From the NCBI GenBank assembly GCA_017561085.1, contig JAFZDQ010000021.1, forward strand, positions 1-64,000: a stretch of 64,000 nucleotides of DNA, written 5' to 3'. Positions 1 to 8,489 of this stretch are shown here, piece after piece. A model generated the notes under the pieces. The model did not search any database. It was given only the letters and a program-made list of their open reading frames with translations, and had not been told where the DNA came from. The first letter of the stretch is position 1. Each line of letters begins with the position of its first letter. The position numbers and the translations under genes are program-made. This stretch comes from Lachnospiraceae bacterium. GTDB lineage: Bacteria > Bacillota > Clostridia > Lachnospirales > Lachnospiraceae.

Positions 1-2021
1 GCTGCGATTTCAACTGTCTCCGCAACTTTTTCTGTCACTTCAGATTCAGACGCCTCTTCAATATCTTCGGCAACTTCTTCCGTAATTTTTTCTACTGTTT
101 CCTCTGTTGCCGCATCCGCAATTTCCGGTTCTGCCTCTTCAACAATTTCTTCGACGAGCTCTTCCGCCTCTTCATCTGCAGTCTCAACAGTTTCCGCTTC
201 TTCGGCTACGGTCTCAACCGCTTCAGTAACCTCCTCCGCAACTTCTTCGACCACTTCAGATTCGGATGCCTCTGCAATTTCTTCGGCAACTTCCTCAGCA
301 ATTTCTTCCACCACTTCCTCTACTTCTTCAACGGGAAGTTCATCTGTCAGGCCTGCCGCAAAGGCTGCCTCCGCATCCAGCTTCTCAATATCAGAAACTT
401 TAATTACGCGGGGTTTATCTGCTTCTGCCATGGATTTCTCCAGTTCTTCCAAAAGACCTGTCTTGGCAGATTCATCAAAGTTTGCAAACAAAGAACCTGT
501 ATGCTGCTGAACACGTTCCCTGATATCAGCCATCCGCTTCTGTTCGTTTTCTTTTTTAATTTTTTCCCATTCAGCCATAATGTCATCAATACTCAGCTGT
601 CCGGTTATCTGTTTTTCTACCTTTTCCTGCTCGGGAACCACGAGACTGATCTGTCCGTCCGAATCCTGGGACAGGATATTATCATAGCCTGACGGCTTAT
701 TGAATGCACGGATTACACCGGTGTTAATCATCGCAGAATTCGGGTTCATTGCAGCATTCATCACTGTCGCACCGGAAGCTGCTGCACCGGAAGTTACCAT
801 ACCTGAAGCTGCTGCACCTGTTGTCAAAGCACCTGTCATAGCCATTGCCGCCGCGCTCTCTTCCTTCGCCTTGGCATCCTGCTCTTCTAATTCTAAAAGG
901 ACATCCTCTACCGTCACCTCTGAGGTATCTCCGAAGAAAATTTCTTCTGTAATAGAGCGTTTCTTGTATTCTTCCGTAGCGGGTGCTTCTTCCTGCAGCT
1001 TGGTTTCTGCAGTCTGCGCTTCAAAAGCTTCTGCTACTTCCTCTACCGGCATTTCTTCCGTAACGATTTCCTGCATGCCGTTTACATTAACAGGTCCGAT
1101 GACCTTCGTTTCGCCAAGTGCATCCGCCACCTGATCAGCCGGAATTTCCACGGTCTGATTGTTCTCCAAGAATTCACGCATGCTTTCCGCAAGTTCTTTT
1201 TGAAGATTGATGGTATTGTACTGGCTTACATCAACGGTTTTCACCTGAATCTCGTCTAATTCTTCTTTCGCAGGCATCTTCTGGGTGGGGTCGGTGAGCA
1301 CCGTCACCTCACGGCTGAACTCATTCTCCTCCTCATCCACAGGCGCTTCCAACGCTTCCTGCCTGATGTTTCCGGTATCACCGGCAGAAACAGATACACC
1401 CATAATATCCTGTTTCATCTTAGCATAAGCCTGCTGCTGGTCCTCAGAAAGAGGCTGGTGAAGCTGCTTCAGCTCAAGGGCCTTCATCACATATCTGCCT
1501 TCGCCGAACCATAAATACATTTCATCACATTCTTCCACGCATTTGGTTTCAAGGCCCACTCTGTGATAAAGGTATGCAAGCTCATACATCCACTTTTCGC
1601 GGTATTCTTTGTTCTTCAGTTCTTCCAGTACAGCGATTCTCTCTTCCAGGCTGACTTCCTGCGCCTCATAAAGTTTGTACTGAAGCACATATCTGCCGGT
1701 ATCTCTGGGAGCCAGCTGCACAAATTCCTTATAATACTCAATCGCCTGTACGTACTCTTCCAGCTTAATGGAAAGCTCACAAAGAGAGTACACAATTAAA
1801 CGTCCTCCGGGATGCTTCTCATAAGCAAGTAAAAGGATGTTCTTACTGTCCTCGTATCTTCTGTTTATTTTATAAAGGTCACTGATGGTGCAAAGCATCA
1901 TGACACTCTTCACTCTACGCCAGTCAATGGTGTCTGCAATTTCAACCGCTTTGGCGTATTCACCTTCTGCAATTAATGCTTTGATTTCATCAGCGCGTAC
2001 TTTGTATTCATACTTATCCAA
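1..2021 (-). CDS. TPR-like protein with acidic Glu/Val/Ala-rich tail (3' end outside window)
   Basis: About 673 codons are visible and the C-terminus runs off the left edge. Residues 1-190 are helical and TPR-like, with repeated Tyr/Ala/Leu helix pairs such as YEDSKNILLLAYEKHPGG and EEYVQAIEYYKEF. The middle holds an Ala/Gly/Met-rich stretch around residue 400. The rest is long runs of Glu-Val-Ala-Glu. No signal peptide or membrane helix is seen. The start is taken as TTG because GAGGTG sits six bases upstream and no ATG in frame has a ribosome binding site. The function is unknown; a cytoplasmic scaffold is a guess from TPR repeats generally. Confidence 0.8.
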   Translation of the reverse strand, partial: MDKYEYKVRADEIKALIAEGEYAKAVEIADTIDWRRVKSVMMLCTISDLYKINRRYEDSKNILLLAYEKHPGGRLIVYSLCELSIKLEEYVQAIEYYKEFVQLAPRDTGRYVLQYKLYEAQEVSLEERIAVLEELKNKEYREKWMYELAYLYHRVGLETKCVEECDEMYLWFGEGRYVMKALELKQLHQPLSEDQQQAYAKMKQDIMGVSVSAGDTGNIRQEALEAPVDEEENEFSREVTVLTDPTQKMPAKEELDEIQVKTVDVSQYNTINLQKELAESMREFLENNQTVEIPADQVADALGETKVIGPVNVNGMQEIVTEEMPVEEVAEAFEAQTAETKLQEEAPATEEYKKRSITEEIFFGDTSEVTVEDVLLELEEQDAKAKEESAAAMAMTGALTTGAAASGMVTSGAAASGATVMNAAMNPNSAMINTGVIRAFNKPSGYDNILSQDSDGQISLVVPEQEKVEKQITGQLSIDDIMAEWEKIKKENEQKRMADIRERVQQHTGSLFANFDESAKTGLLEELEKSMAEADKPRVIKVSDIEKLDAEAAFAAGLTDELPVEEVEEVVEEIAEEVAEEIAEASESEVVEEVAEEVTEAVETVAEEAETVETADEEAEELVEEIVEEAEPEIADAATEETVEKITEEVAEDIEEASESEVTEKVAETVEIA

Positions 2022-2199
2022 GGTAGTCACCTCATCTATTTTATTCCTTTGTTTGGGCATAATAAACCTATTTTTACTTATTAAGTTTATCATATAGGCA
2101 TGTGTATGTCAAAACGTATTAGCGAAAAATAAACAATATATGGCGATATTTTGGTAATTTCAGCCATAGATGTTGTAGTTTAGAAGTGTGAATCTAAAA

Positions 2200-2232
2200 A
2201 GAGACGGGATAATAAATAATCCTGTCTCTTTC
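2200..2232. terminator. bidirectional hairpin terminator
   Basis: AGAGACGGGAT and ATCCTGTCTCT form a stem with one G-U pair and an eight-base loop. T-rich sequence follows on the plus strand and A/T-rich sequence flanks the other side. It lies between the gene remnant at 2250-2392 and the start of the TPR gene. Confidence 0.55.
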
Positions 2233-2249
2233 TAAATTTTTTAAATAAT

Positions 2250-2392
2250 TTACTTGATGATGTAATTTGCAGTTTTCATTCCTGCATAATTGCCGATTCC
2301 GGTAATCTGAACCGTCGCAACACCTTTTCTATCTATAGAGTTCTCTTTTGTTGAACAATGCACTAATTTAGGCGATTCATTCAACCTAATAG
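2250..2392 (-). pseudogene. C-terminal remnant of an Ig-like repeat protein
   Basis: The minus strand carries about 47 open codons ending in TAA with no start codon or ribosome binding site; a stop bounds it upstream. The final residues read VQITGIGNYAGMKTANYIIK. That is the repeat signature (TGxGNYxG, then T-x-x-I/V-K) found eleven times in the GH25 lysozyme gene at 29930-34192. I infer a leftover of a deleted cell-surface gene with the same repeats. The upstream part (RLNESPKLVHCSTKEN) has no recognised similarity. Confidence 0.55.
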
Positions 2393-2428
2393 TTACTTAG
2401 CAAAAGAGATTTTTATTCTCTCCAATTT

Positions 2429-3079
2429 CTATCTTACTGTTGCATCACTGAATATGTATGAATTCAACGCCACTGCCATTTTCTCACTATTGACAAAATC
2501 CTTCAAGTAGTACATATCATATACATCCTTATATCTTGTAGAAAATGGTCCGAATTTTAGCAAAGAACGTAATTTTTCTGCAAACATTTGCTCATCGGAA
2601 TTAATCAATAAACTTGCTCCTTCATCGTCGTACGCAATATCGAAGCAATAATCTTCCTGCTCTAATTCAAATCGATTGTGTACACCCAAATCAATCTTAC
2701 TTCTAACTTGATTTCCATCAGTATCTTCAATTAAAACGAATACTTGCTTTCCGCTATAATCCTGCTGTTTTAATTCTTCAATCTTACCCAATCTGCTAAT
2801 TCTAATTCCTTCAAGACAATTCAGCTTACTTATAAACGCATCAATTGCTTCATCAGTCAACGAATACCTGATAAAATCTATGTCCAGATCCTGCGTCGCT
2901 CTTCTGACATTGTTGGTTTTACTCCGCATAACTACACCACCCTTAATGGTTACATTTCTACTAAGTGGCCCTATTGACAATGCTTTCAATACAATATCCT
3001 GACAAACTTTCGCAGACGCCTTATCTCCCTGATAACCATTCTTATTTGCTTCTTCTATCAGCTTCTGTATATTAATCAT
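2429..3079 (-). CDS. abiEii: AbiEii-family nucleotidyltransferase toxin (copy 1)
   Basis: About 216 residues, a type IV toxin-antitoxin toxin of the nucleotidyltransferase superfamily (AbiEii/DUF1814). The N-terminal KGGVVMRSK turn followed by RRATQDLDIDF gives the paired Asp metal-binding motif expected of these enzymes. Family members transfer nucleotides to tRNA or other RNA and give abortive phage defence. Its ATG overlaps the antitoxin TGA by one base (TGATG), so the two are translationally coupled; an earlier GTG at 3082 is less likely. A second, diverged copy lies at 36123. It has the same KGGVVMR and D-x-D segments, so the family call is firm. The target is not deducible. Confidence 0.88.
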   Translation of the reverse strand: MINIQKLIEEANKNGYQGDKASAKVCQDIVLKALSIGPLSRNVTIKGGVVMRSKTNNVRRATQDLDIDFIRYSLTDEAIDAFISKLNCLEGIRISRLGKIEELKQQDYSGKQVFVLIEDTDGNQVRSKIDLGVHNRFELEQEDYCFDIAYDDEGASLLINSDEQMFAEKLRSLLKFGPFSTRYKDVYDMYYLKDFVNSEKMAVALNSYIFSDATVR

Positions 3080-3621
3080 CACAAAACCTCCAGCCTTAAT
3101 GTCTCCATGACAGTATTGGATTTTGGCAATTCATATGCATATTCTGCGACTAAAGCCATATCTAATTCATGAACAATTCTTCTGTAGCTCGTAATTAATT
3201 CTTTATAATAATCAAAAGAGAATTTCCTTTTATTTCGTATCAGCTCTACAAGAAGGCGCTCTTTATCATAAATTGCAATATCCACCCCATCATAATTCAT
3301 AGTAGTTTTGCCCATATCAAAAGCTTCGCTGTTTTCATAAAATTGCTTCACTCTTTCATCACTAATCTTTCTGGTACTTTTTGGTGTCGCAACATAATAA
3401 AAATCCGGTATGGTATCCGTCAAACCATAATAATAAAAGGCACTATTCAAAGTAATAATTGCATTGGGATATTTCTTAGAAATAATCTCCAGCTCCGGTA
3501 CATATCTTTTATCCGAATAGATACCCTTTTCTTTTACATATAACTCACCTTCTCGGACAAATTTTTTAATTTTATAATCAGTTCCAAATTTTTCCAAGCA
3601 TTCCTGGTAGGATAATAACAT
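3079..3621 (-). CDS. abiEi: AbiEi-family antitoxin (copy 1)
   Basis: 180 residues, the usual length for short clostridial AbiEi. The N-terminal part is a winged-helix-like DNA-binding region (residues 1-60). The central segment AFYYYGLTDTIPDFYYVAT and the later IAIYDKERLLVELIRNK are the typical AbiEi core. In characterised systems this protein neutralises AbiEii and represses its own promoter by binding inverted repeats. Here a good promoter (3685-3712) and a matching inverted repeat lie just upstream, which fits autoregulation. Confidence 0.88.
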   Translation of the reverse strand: MLLSYQECLEKFGTDYKIKKFVREGELYVKEKGIYSDKRYVPELEIISKKYPNAIITLNSAFYYYGLTDTIPDFYYVATPKSTRKISDERVKQFYENSEAFDMGKTTMNYDGVDIAIYDKERLLVELIRNKRKFSFDYYKELITSYRRIVHELDMALVAEYAYELPKSNTVMETLRLEVL

Positions 3622-3646
3622 TTCACTTCACTCCACTTCAAGTATA

Positions 3647-3676
3647 TGCAGGTATTAAATTTTATTTTACCTACAT
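3647..3676. promoter_or_regulatory. inverted-repeat operator candidate for AbiEi
   Basis: ATGCAGGTA and TACCTACAT face each other across 12 bases directly below the abiE -10 box. The same half-sites (GCAGGTA and ACCTAC) recur at 3730-3756 on the other side of the promoter. AbiEi proteins are known to bind paired inverted repeats cooperatively, so the pair is a plausible operator. Confidence 0.5.
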
Positions 3677-3684
3677 TTACTCAA

Positions 3685-3712
3685 ATTATACCACATAAGT
3701 AAACATAGTCAA
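3685..3712 (-). promoter_or_regulatory. promoter of abiE copy 1
   Basis: On the minus strand TTGACT and TATAAT are separated by 16 bases, about 65 bases upstream of the abiEi start. The inverted repeat at 3647-3676 begins just downstream of the -10 box. Confidence 0.75.
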
Positions 3713-3721
3713 GAATTTAAA

Positions 3722-3764
3722 AAGGGAACGCAGGTATTTTCTTGTTTTTTACCTACATTCCCTT
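3722..3764 (-). terminator. terminator of the rsmA operon (doubling as second AbiEi repeat)
   Basis: AAGGGAATGTAGGT and ACCTGCGTTCCCTT (minus strand) form a 14-base stem with two wobble pairs, followed by TTTTTAAA. It sits seven bases past the rsmA stop. Its inner half-sites equal those of the abiE operator candidate. Confidence 0.65.
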
Positions 3765-3770
3765 AATTTT

Positions 3771-4634
3771 TTACTGCTCCAGCAAATAATTACTCAGCTT
3801 CGCAAACTCTTCCAGTGTCAGAGCCTCGCCTCTGATGGACGCGCTAAAGCCAAGTGCTTCCAAAGCATCCTGGGCCTGTTGTCTGGTCACCGGCAAATCA
3901 GATGCATTGCCAAGGCCGTTGGCCAGAGTTTTTCTTCTCTGGTTGAAAGCGGCGCGGATCACCTTAAACATGAATGCCTCATCCTTCACCTCAACCGGCG
4001 GCTCTGCGTAACGCTCTAAGCGGATGACTGCACTTCCCACGTTGGGCTTCGGAATAAAGCATTCCGGGGACACGTAAGTAACCACCTTGGGCTTTGCATA
4101 ATACTGTACCGCCAGGGAGAGGGCGCCGTAATCCTTGGTTCCGGGTCCTACCTGCATGCGGTCCGCCACCTCTTTTTGCACCATAATGGTAATGCTTTTA
4201 AGCGGTACATGACTTTCAAAAAGCCCCATAATAATGGGCGTGGTTATATAATAAGGCAGGTTCGCCACCACCTTAATGGGTCTGCCCTGATTTTTTTCCT
4301 CCACCAGTTTGCGGATATCCACCTTCAAAATGTCCTCGTTAATAACCGTCACATTATCATAAGGGGACAAAGTATCCGCCAAAATGGGAATCAGAGACTT
4401 GTCAATTTCTACTGCAATAACTTCGCCGGCACTTTCTGCCAGATACTGGGTCATGGTACCGATTCCGGGGCCGATTTCCAGCACGCAGTCGTCCTTGGTA
4501 ATCTCCGCCGCGTCTACGATTTTTTCCAGAATATGACTGTCAATCAAAAAGTTCTGACCGAAACGTTTCTGAAAGTTAAAGTTGTATTTTTTCAGGATTT
4601 CAATGGTTCCTGTAGGATTTCCTAATGTTGGCAT
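3771..4634 (-). CDS. rsmA: 16S rRNA (adenine1518/1519-N6)-dimethyltransferase RsmA/KsgA
   Basis: 287 residues, normal family length. It dimethylates two adjacent adenines near the 3' end of 16S rRNA during 30S maturation. The SAM-binding motif VLEIGPGIGTMTQYL (about residues 52-66) and the catalytic NLPYYITTPI motif are intact. The C-terminal small domain follows with FNQRRKTL. It lies 73 bases downstream of tatD on the same strand, the order common in Firmicutes. Loss of this enzyme gives kasugamycin resistance in other bacteria. Confidence 0.97.
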   Translation of the reverse strand: MPTLGNPTGTIEILKKYNFNFQKRFGQNFLIDSHILEKIVDAAEITKDDCVLEIGPGIGTMTQYLAESAGEVIAVEIDKSLIPILADTLSPYDNVTVINEDILKVDIRKLVEEKNQGRPIKVVANLPYYITTPIIMGLFESHVPLKSITIMVQKEVADRMQVGPGTKDYGALSLAVQYYAKPKVVTYVSPECFIPKPNVGSAVIRLERYAEPPVEVKDEAFMFKVIRAAFNQRRKTLANGLGNASDLPVTRQQAQDALEALGFSASIRGEALTLEEFAKLSNYLLEQ

Positions 4635-4707
4635 TTTTTCTTCCTTTCTGTCAGAGCGGTATGCTCCGGCTTCCGCGCAACTGCTTGTGCAAGTTCATCT
4701 GCACAAG

Positions 4708-5499
4708 TTACTCCATGCGATAAACCTTGCGGCCGTTCCGTGCCGTTATTTCAATTACCTGCTCCGGCTCCAAGCCCTTAATTGCTGCAATTTCGCGGGC
4801 AACATAAAGCAAATTGCGGGAGTCGTTTCTTTTTCCCCGGAAGGGCACCGGCGCAAGATACGGGCAATCCGTCTCAAGCACAATGGCTTCCATAGGCAGA
4901 TATTCCACAACCTCTTTTAATTTTTTCGCGTTGTTAAAGGTCAGCACTCCACCGATCCCAAAGGAAAATCCCATATCCAGATAAATTTTCGCAATCTCCT
5001 TAGAATAAGCATAACAATGCACAATTCCGCCGATTTCGCCTGCCTTCAGCGCCTGCATCATATCAGTGGTGTCCTTGGCTGCGTCCCTGGAATGAATCAC
5101 GATAGGAAGCTTCGTTTCCCTTGCCAGCTCCATCTGACGCTCGAACCAATACCGCTGGTTGGCCTGGCCTTCTTTTTCCTTTTCCCAGTAGTAATCCAGG
5201 CCGATTTCGCCGATGGCTACGACCTTGCCACCGTTGTGAAGTGCTTTTTCCACAGCTGATTTTTGGAGCCACGCAAAATTCTCTTCATTTAATTCTCCTG
5301 AATTGGAAGGATGGACACCAATCGCGCCATAGATAAAAGGATACTTCTCACAAAGCTCCAACACCACCTTGCTGCTGGCAATATCCGCGCCGATATTCAC
5401 AATCGTATCTACGCCTCCGGCCGCCATGCCAAGGAGCAATTCCTCCCTGTCCGCCTCAAAAGCCTCGTCATCATAATGTGCATGGGTATCAAAAATCAT
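4708..5499 (-). CDS. tatD: TatD family metal-dependent DNase
   Basis: About 263 residues with a TIM-barrel hydrolase fold. Metal ligands are visible as THAH at the N-terminus, GEIGLDYYW, VIHSRDA, GIVHCYAYS and LETDCPYLAP. TatD enzymes are 3'-5' exonucleases or D-aminoacyl-type hydrolases. The start is the ATG at 5499, because GGAG lies eight bases upstream. A GTG at 5508 would overlap that ribosome binding site. The gene is probably co-transcribed with rsmA. Confidence 0.94.
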   Translation of the reverse strand: MIFDTHAHYDDEAFEADREELLLGMAAGGVDTIVNIGADIASSKVVLELCEKYPFIYGAIGVHPSNSGELNEENFAWLQKSAVEKALHNGGKVVAIGEIGLDYYWEKEKEGQANQRYWFERQMELARETKLPIVIHSRDAAKDTTDMMQALKAGEIGGIVHCYAYSKEIAKIYLDMGFSFGIGGVLTFNNAKKLKEVVEYLPMEAIVLETDCPYLAPVPFRGKRNDSRNLLYVAREIAAIKGLEPEQVIEITARNGRKVYRME

Positions 5500-5592
5500 G
5501 GTTTTCACTCCATTTCCGTCTGTTTCATTACTGTATAAATTGCCGCATATTTATGAAAAAAATAAATTTCTTAAAAATTTTTAAAAAAATAC

Positions 5593-5621
5593 TTGCAAAC
5601 CAAAACACATTATACTATAAT
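5593..5621 (+). promoter_or_regulatory. promoter of tRNA-Lys
   Basis: TTGCAA and TATAAT are 17 bases apart, about 45 bases before the tRNA. The leader includes a small hairpin, CTTGCGTT with AACGCAAG (5626-5650). Confidence 0.7.
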
Positions 5622-5665
5622 AACACTTGCGTTGCAAATGATAACGCAAGAAAAACTTAAGAAAT

Positions 5666-5738
5666 GCGTCTTTAGCTCAGTTGGTAGAGCACCTGACTCT
5701 TAATCAGGGTGTCCAGGGTTCGAGCCCCTGAAGACGCA
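5666..5738 (+). tRNA. tRNA-Lys (anticodon CTT)
   Basis: The 73-base cloverleaf is complete: acceptor GCGTCTT pairs with AAGACGC, anticodon loop CTCTTAA gives CTT, and the T arm has GGTTCGAGCCC. The 3' CCA is not encoded. Confidence 0.97.
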
Positions 5739-5759
5739 CTCGAGCATCAACTTTGTGGA

Positions 5760-5985
5760 CTTATGAGCCATGGGGTTGGTGTTTTTCTTTGCGCGAAAAC
5801 ATGAGCCGTGCGTATGAAAAGGCATAGACATTTCGTGGGAGCTTGCTCACTAAGAAATGTTTATGCCTTTTCATACATAGGGCGAAGTTCGCGACAACGA
5901 GCAAGTTCGCTTGCGAGTCTGTCGTGCACGGCGTAGCCGAGATGCATGACTCAGATGCCATAGGATTCATAAACATTTAGCTCAA
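5760..5985. other. highly structured three-way-junction element after tRNA-Lys
   Basis: No credible gene is present between the tRNA and 6061. Instead GCCGTGC (5805-5811) pairs with GCACGGC (5926-5932). Inside it, 23-base arms at 5812-5834 and 5854-5876 pair with a single wobble, and a second hairpin with a TTCG loop spans 5892-5924. Further weak complementarity extends outward. It could be a structured RNA, a mobile hairpin element or a terminator complex. Confidence 0.6.
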
Positions 5986-6060
5986 AAAAGTATATTAACT
6001 AATTCCGGAAAAAGACGTATAATTAACGAATAAGCATGCTTGAAAACGAGGTGAATTACC

Positions 6061-6495
6061 ATGACCCCCAAAGAAATGGAAATGAAACTAACTGAAATAG
6101 AAAGCGTTATCAAACCGGATATGTATGAATCATTTGCTAAATACATAAACGCTTACAGAATTGCTTTTTATGACGCATTTGGCCAGAAGGAACAGGCAAA
6201 TGAACCTGATTTTATACAAGACGTACGGACATTCCTAAAAATCGACCATGACGCCATCGAACGCGAAAATATCGAAGGTCTTATTGATTTTGAAAAAGAA
6301 AAGAATCTGAAATTATTGGGAGACTATTACTCCAACTATACCTGTTCGGATGTCGTTTTTGAGGGAATCGAGAATATTAATGTAGAGGCCGTTGCCGCAT
6401 ATTTAAGTAAAGACACCCGCAATGAACCAACAACCGAATTTGTCAAAAGAATGCGGGAAAGAGAATATCAGAAATTTATTAAAATATTTGAATAA
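6061..6495 (+). CDS. hypothetical protein, 144 aa
   Basis: Soluble, charged and mostly helical, with no signal peptide or membrane segment and no family I recognise. GAGGTG lies eight bases before the ATG, so translation is credible. It is transcribed alone, with the next gene convergent. The centre has aromatic segments (LLGDYYSNYTCSDVVFEGIENI) and the C-terminus is basic (VKRMREREYQKF). The neighbours give no functional hint. Confidence 0.7.
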   Translation: MTPKEMEMKLTEIESVIKPDMYESFAKYINAYRIAFYDAFGQKEQANEPDFIQDVRTFLKIDHDAIERENIEGLIDFEKEKNLKLLGDYYSNYTCSDVVFEGIENINVEAVAAYLSKDTRNEPTTEFVKRMREREYQKFIKIFE

Positions 6496-6519
6496 ACAGA
6501 CTTCCTTTTACTTCAATCT

Positions 6520-7479
6520 CTAAAACAATTCTTCATTCACAATCATTTTCTCCATAATTTCCAGAATCTGCTTCAAATCATTCCTATACAGCTCACAGGC
6601 ATTCTCAAGGGATCTCTCATCATAGATACTCGCATTATTTGAAAATGCATCAATATTATTATCAATGGTAATAAATACATTCTTACCGCTAAATTCTACG
6701 TTGGTATAGCTGCATGCCAGTTGCATCATCTCGCTGATCCGGTTCAAACGCTCCTCAGTCAGCAGGGCCAGGGCCTTTTCCTCATCATTCGTCATGACAC
6801 TGTAGAAACCATCAAAACGCTCATGTCCGACTTTGATTTCAGTTTCGTACTTCCCTGCGGAAAATGCACCGATTGCATTCTTAATCGTTTCGATTTTCCT
6901 AACGTCACTGCGCGGATTATCTTTCTTTTTGAATTTGATGGTTATGCCAAGGTCCTTTTTTAAAACCAGCCGGATAACCTGGCCTTTAAAGGCATCATGC
7001 TGCGCCTGTTCTACTCCGTCCCTAAGGTGCAAATCAAAATACGTAAATTCTGCGCCCTTATACTTGCCTCTGATATAGTCATTGGCTTTGGAATAATTAT
7101 AACCGGGGAGTATGGTGCACATATTTTTTAACTCCCTGTTAATATCAAACACCGGGTCATACTCAATCAGTTGAACCTCTTCCGCAATAATATCCCTGAT
7201 AACATTCCGGCCCAGTAGTTCTTTAATCGCTTCCCTCTGAAGCACTTCCTGCCTGGCAAAAAACAGTGCCACTACCACCGAAATCACAAAGAAAGTCATA
7301 TAAATGCCAAACTTCCTCATATCATACTTAACATAATGCACCGTTGCGATAATCAGAAACAAAACAAGCGCTGCAATAAAAATAACTTCCAGCTTTTTGC
7401 ATATTTCCATTTTATCTTTGCGTTCCCTGATTTCACTCAGAATCTGCCAAACCTTTTTGGTTCCATAGCTTTCTGACAT
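6520..7479 (-). CDS. DUF3137-like membrane protein
   Basis: 319 residues. Two hydrophobic helices lie near residues 30-50 and 57-74, preceded by a charged N-terminus, and a large cytoplasmic domain follows. That domain (FDINRELKNMCTILPGYNYSKAN, then GKYKGAEFTYFDLHL and FKGQVIRLVL) resembles DUF3137, a family of unknown function. The stop is 25 bases from the convergent 144-residue gene. The AraC regulator start-to-stop order suggests co-transcription with 7494-8369, although the gap is only 14 bases and the partner is a regulator. Confidence 0.7.
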   Translation of the reverse strand: MSESYGTKKVWQILSEIRERKDKMEICKKLEVIFIAALVLFLIIATVHYVKYDMRKFGIYMTFFVISVVVALFFARQEVLQREAIKELLGRNVIRDIIAEEVQLIEYDPVFDINRELKNMCTILPGYNYSKANDYIRGKYKGAEFTYFDLHLRDGVEQAQHDAFKGQVIRLVLKKDLGITIKFKKKDNPRSDVRKIETIKNAIGAFSAGKYETEIKVGHERFDGFYSVMTNDEEKALALLTEERLNRISEMMQLACSYTNVEFSGKNVFITIDNNIDAFSNNASIYDERSLENACELYRNDLKQILEIMEKMIVNEELF

Positions 7480-7493
7480 TCCTTTTTCCTCCC

Positions 7494-8369
7494 CTACTTC
7501 TTCGCATGCTGCAGTTTATACTGCTTGGGCGTAATTCCCTTCCACTTCTTAAAAATCTTTATCAGATGGCTGCTGTCCGAAAAGCCGGTTTCCTGGCTGA
7601 TGTAGTTCAAATCAAAGTCCGTAAACAGCAACATATCCTCCGCCTTACAAATACGGATAAATTCAATATATTCCTTACAGCTTCTGCCGTAATACTGCTT
7701 GAAATTCTTGGCAAAGTAGGAATAACTCATGTTACACATTTCCGCCAAATCCTCCACACGGATAGGCTCACCCGCATGGGAGTCAATATAGGCCGTAATG
7801 GAATGGATGGAATCCGCGTCCGTCGCCGTGGTCACTGCCACGTCCGTATCGAAACCTTTTTCCCTCCAAATACGGATCAGATTCACCAAAAGATAACAAA
7901 TCTTATTATGTACCACGATGTCATAGCCGTAGTCCTTTCTCTCTAACTCCTTGCGGCATTCTTCAAAAATATCATCTACCGGAATGCCCTTTAATTCCTC
8001 CGCTTTGAAAAAGGTGGGGGCGCTGTTATCCTTATTGGCACTTCCCAAAATCACGCGGAGCTTGGGCGCGTAGCTGTTCTCGGTATAAAGCTTATTGACG
8101 TCAAATTTCAGTACCTCATATTTTAACGGAAAATTCGTGGCCGTATAAATCGCATGGACGCACTCCGGATGAAAAAGAATCATGTCGCCCTCTTCTAAGA
8201 CATAACTCTTTCCGTCACTGTCTATCAGTCCCGTTCCTTCTCTCATGTAAACCATCTCCATGAAATAGTGCCAATGGGGTCTTACGGGAAAAGGTAAAAC
8301 AGTAGTGTCAAACAGACACGCTTCGTATGGGGAATTTAAAGTATCGCTATACTCAAATAAATACTGCAT
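7494..8369 (-). CDS. AraC family transcriptional regulator with cupin sensor
   Basis: 291 residues. The N-terminal cupin domain (residues about 15-100, with HWHYFMEMVYMREG and LFHPECVHAIY) is the sugar-sensing domain typical of this family. The C-terminal 95 residues hold two helix-turn-helix motifs (VEDLAEMCNMSYSYFAKNFK and YISQETGFSDSSHLIKIFK). It is divergent from the GH113 glycosidase at 8490, which is the likely target, possibly as a mannan or mixed-glycan response. The GH113 link is inferred from position. Confidence 0.92.
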   Translation of the reverse strand: MQYLFEYSDTLNSPYEACLFDTTVLPFPVRPHWHYFMEMVYMREGTGLIDSDGKSYVLEEGDMILFHPECVHAIYTATNFPLKYEVLKFDVNKLYTENSYAPKLRVILGSANKDNSAPTFFKAEELKGIPVDDIFEECRKELERKDYGYDIVVHNKICYLLVNLIRIWREKGFDTDVAVTTATDADSIHSITAYIDSHAGEPIRVEDLAEMCNMSYSYFAKNFKQYYGRSCKEYIEFIRICKAEDMLLFTDFDLNYISQETGFSDSSHLIKIFKKWKGITPKQYKLQHAKK

Positions 8370-8411
8370 CTTCTCTCTCCGAATAGATTTTTACGATTTT
8401 TACATGGCTCT

Positions 8412-8417
8412 ATTATA
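8412..8417 (-). promoter_or_regulatory. -10 box for the AraC regulator
   Basis: TATAAT on the minus strand, about 43 bases upstream of the start. No convincing -35 box is seen, as expected of a regulated promoter. The 120-base divergent gap should also hold the GH113 promoter. Confidence 0.4.
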
Positions 8418-8489
8418 GCGGAAAGCCTAACAAAGTGCTATAGTTTAATAAAAATAAGTTGGTTTTTTACAAAAAAGAAAGGAAGAATC

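Noticed and set aside
700..1134. Plus-strand 144-codon open frame
   Set aside because: It is the antisense shadow of the Ala/Glu-rich TPR gene; it has no ribosome binding site and low-complexity sequence.
5761..5976. 71-codon minus-strand frame after tRNA-Lys
   Set aside because: Runs through the inverted repeats of the structured element; no start signal.
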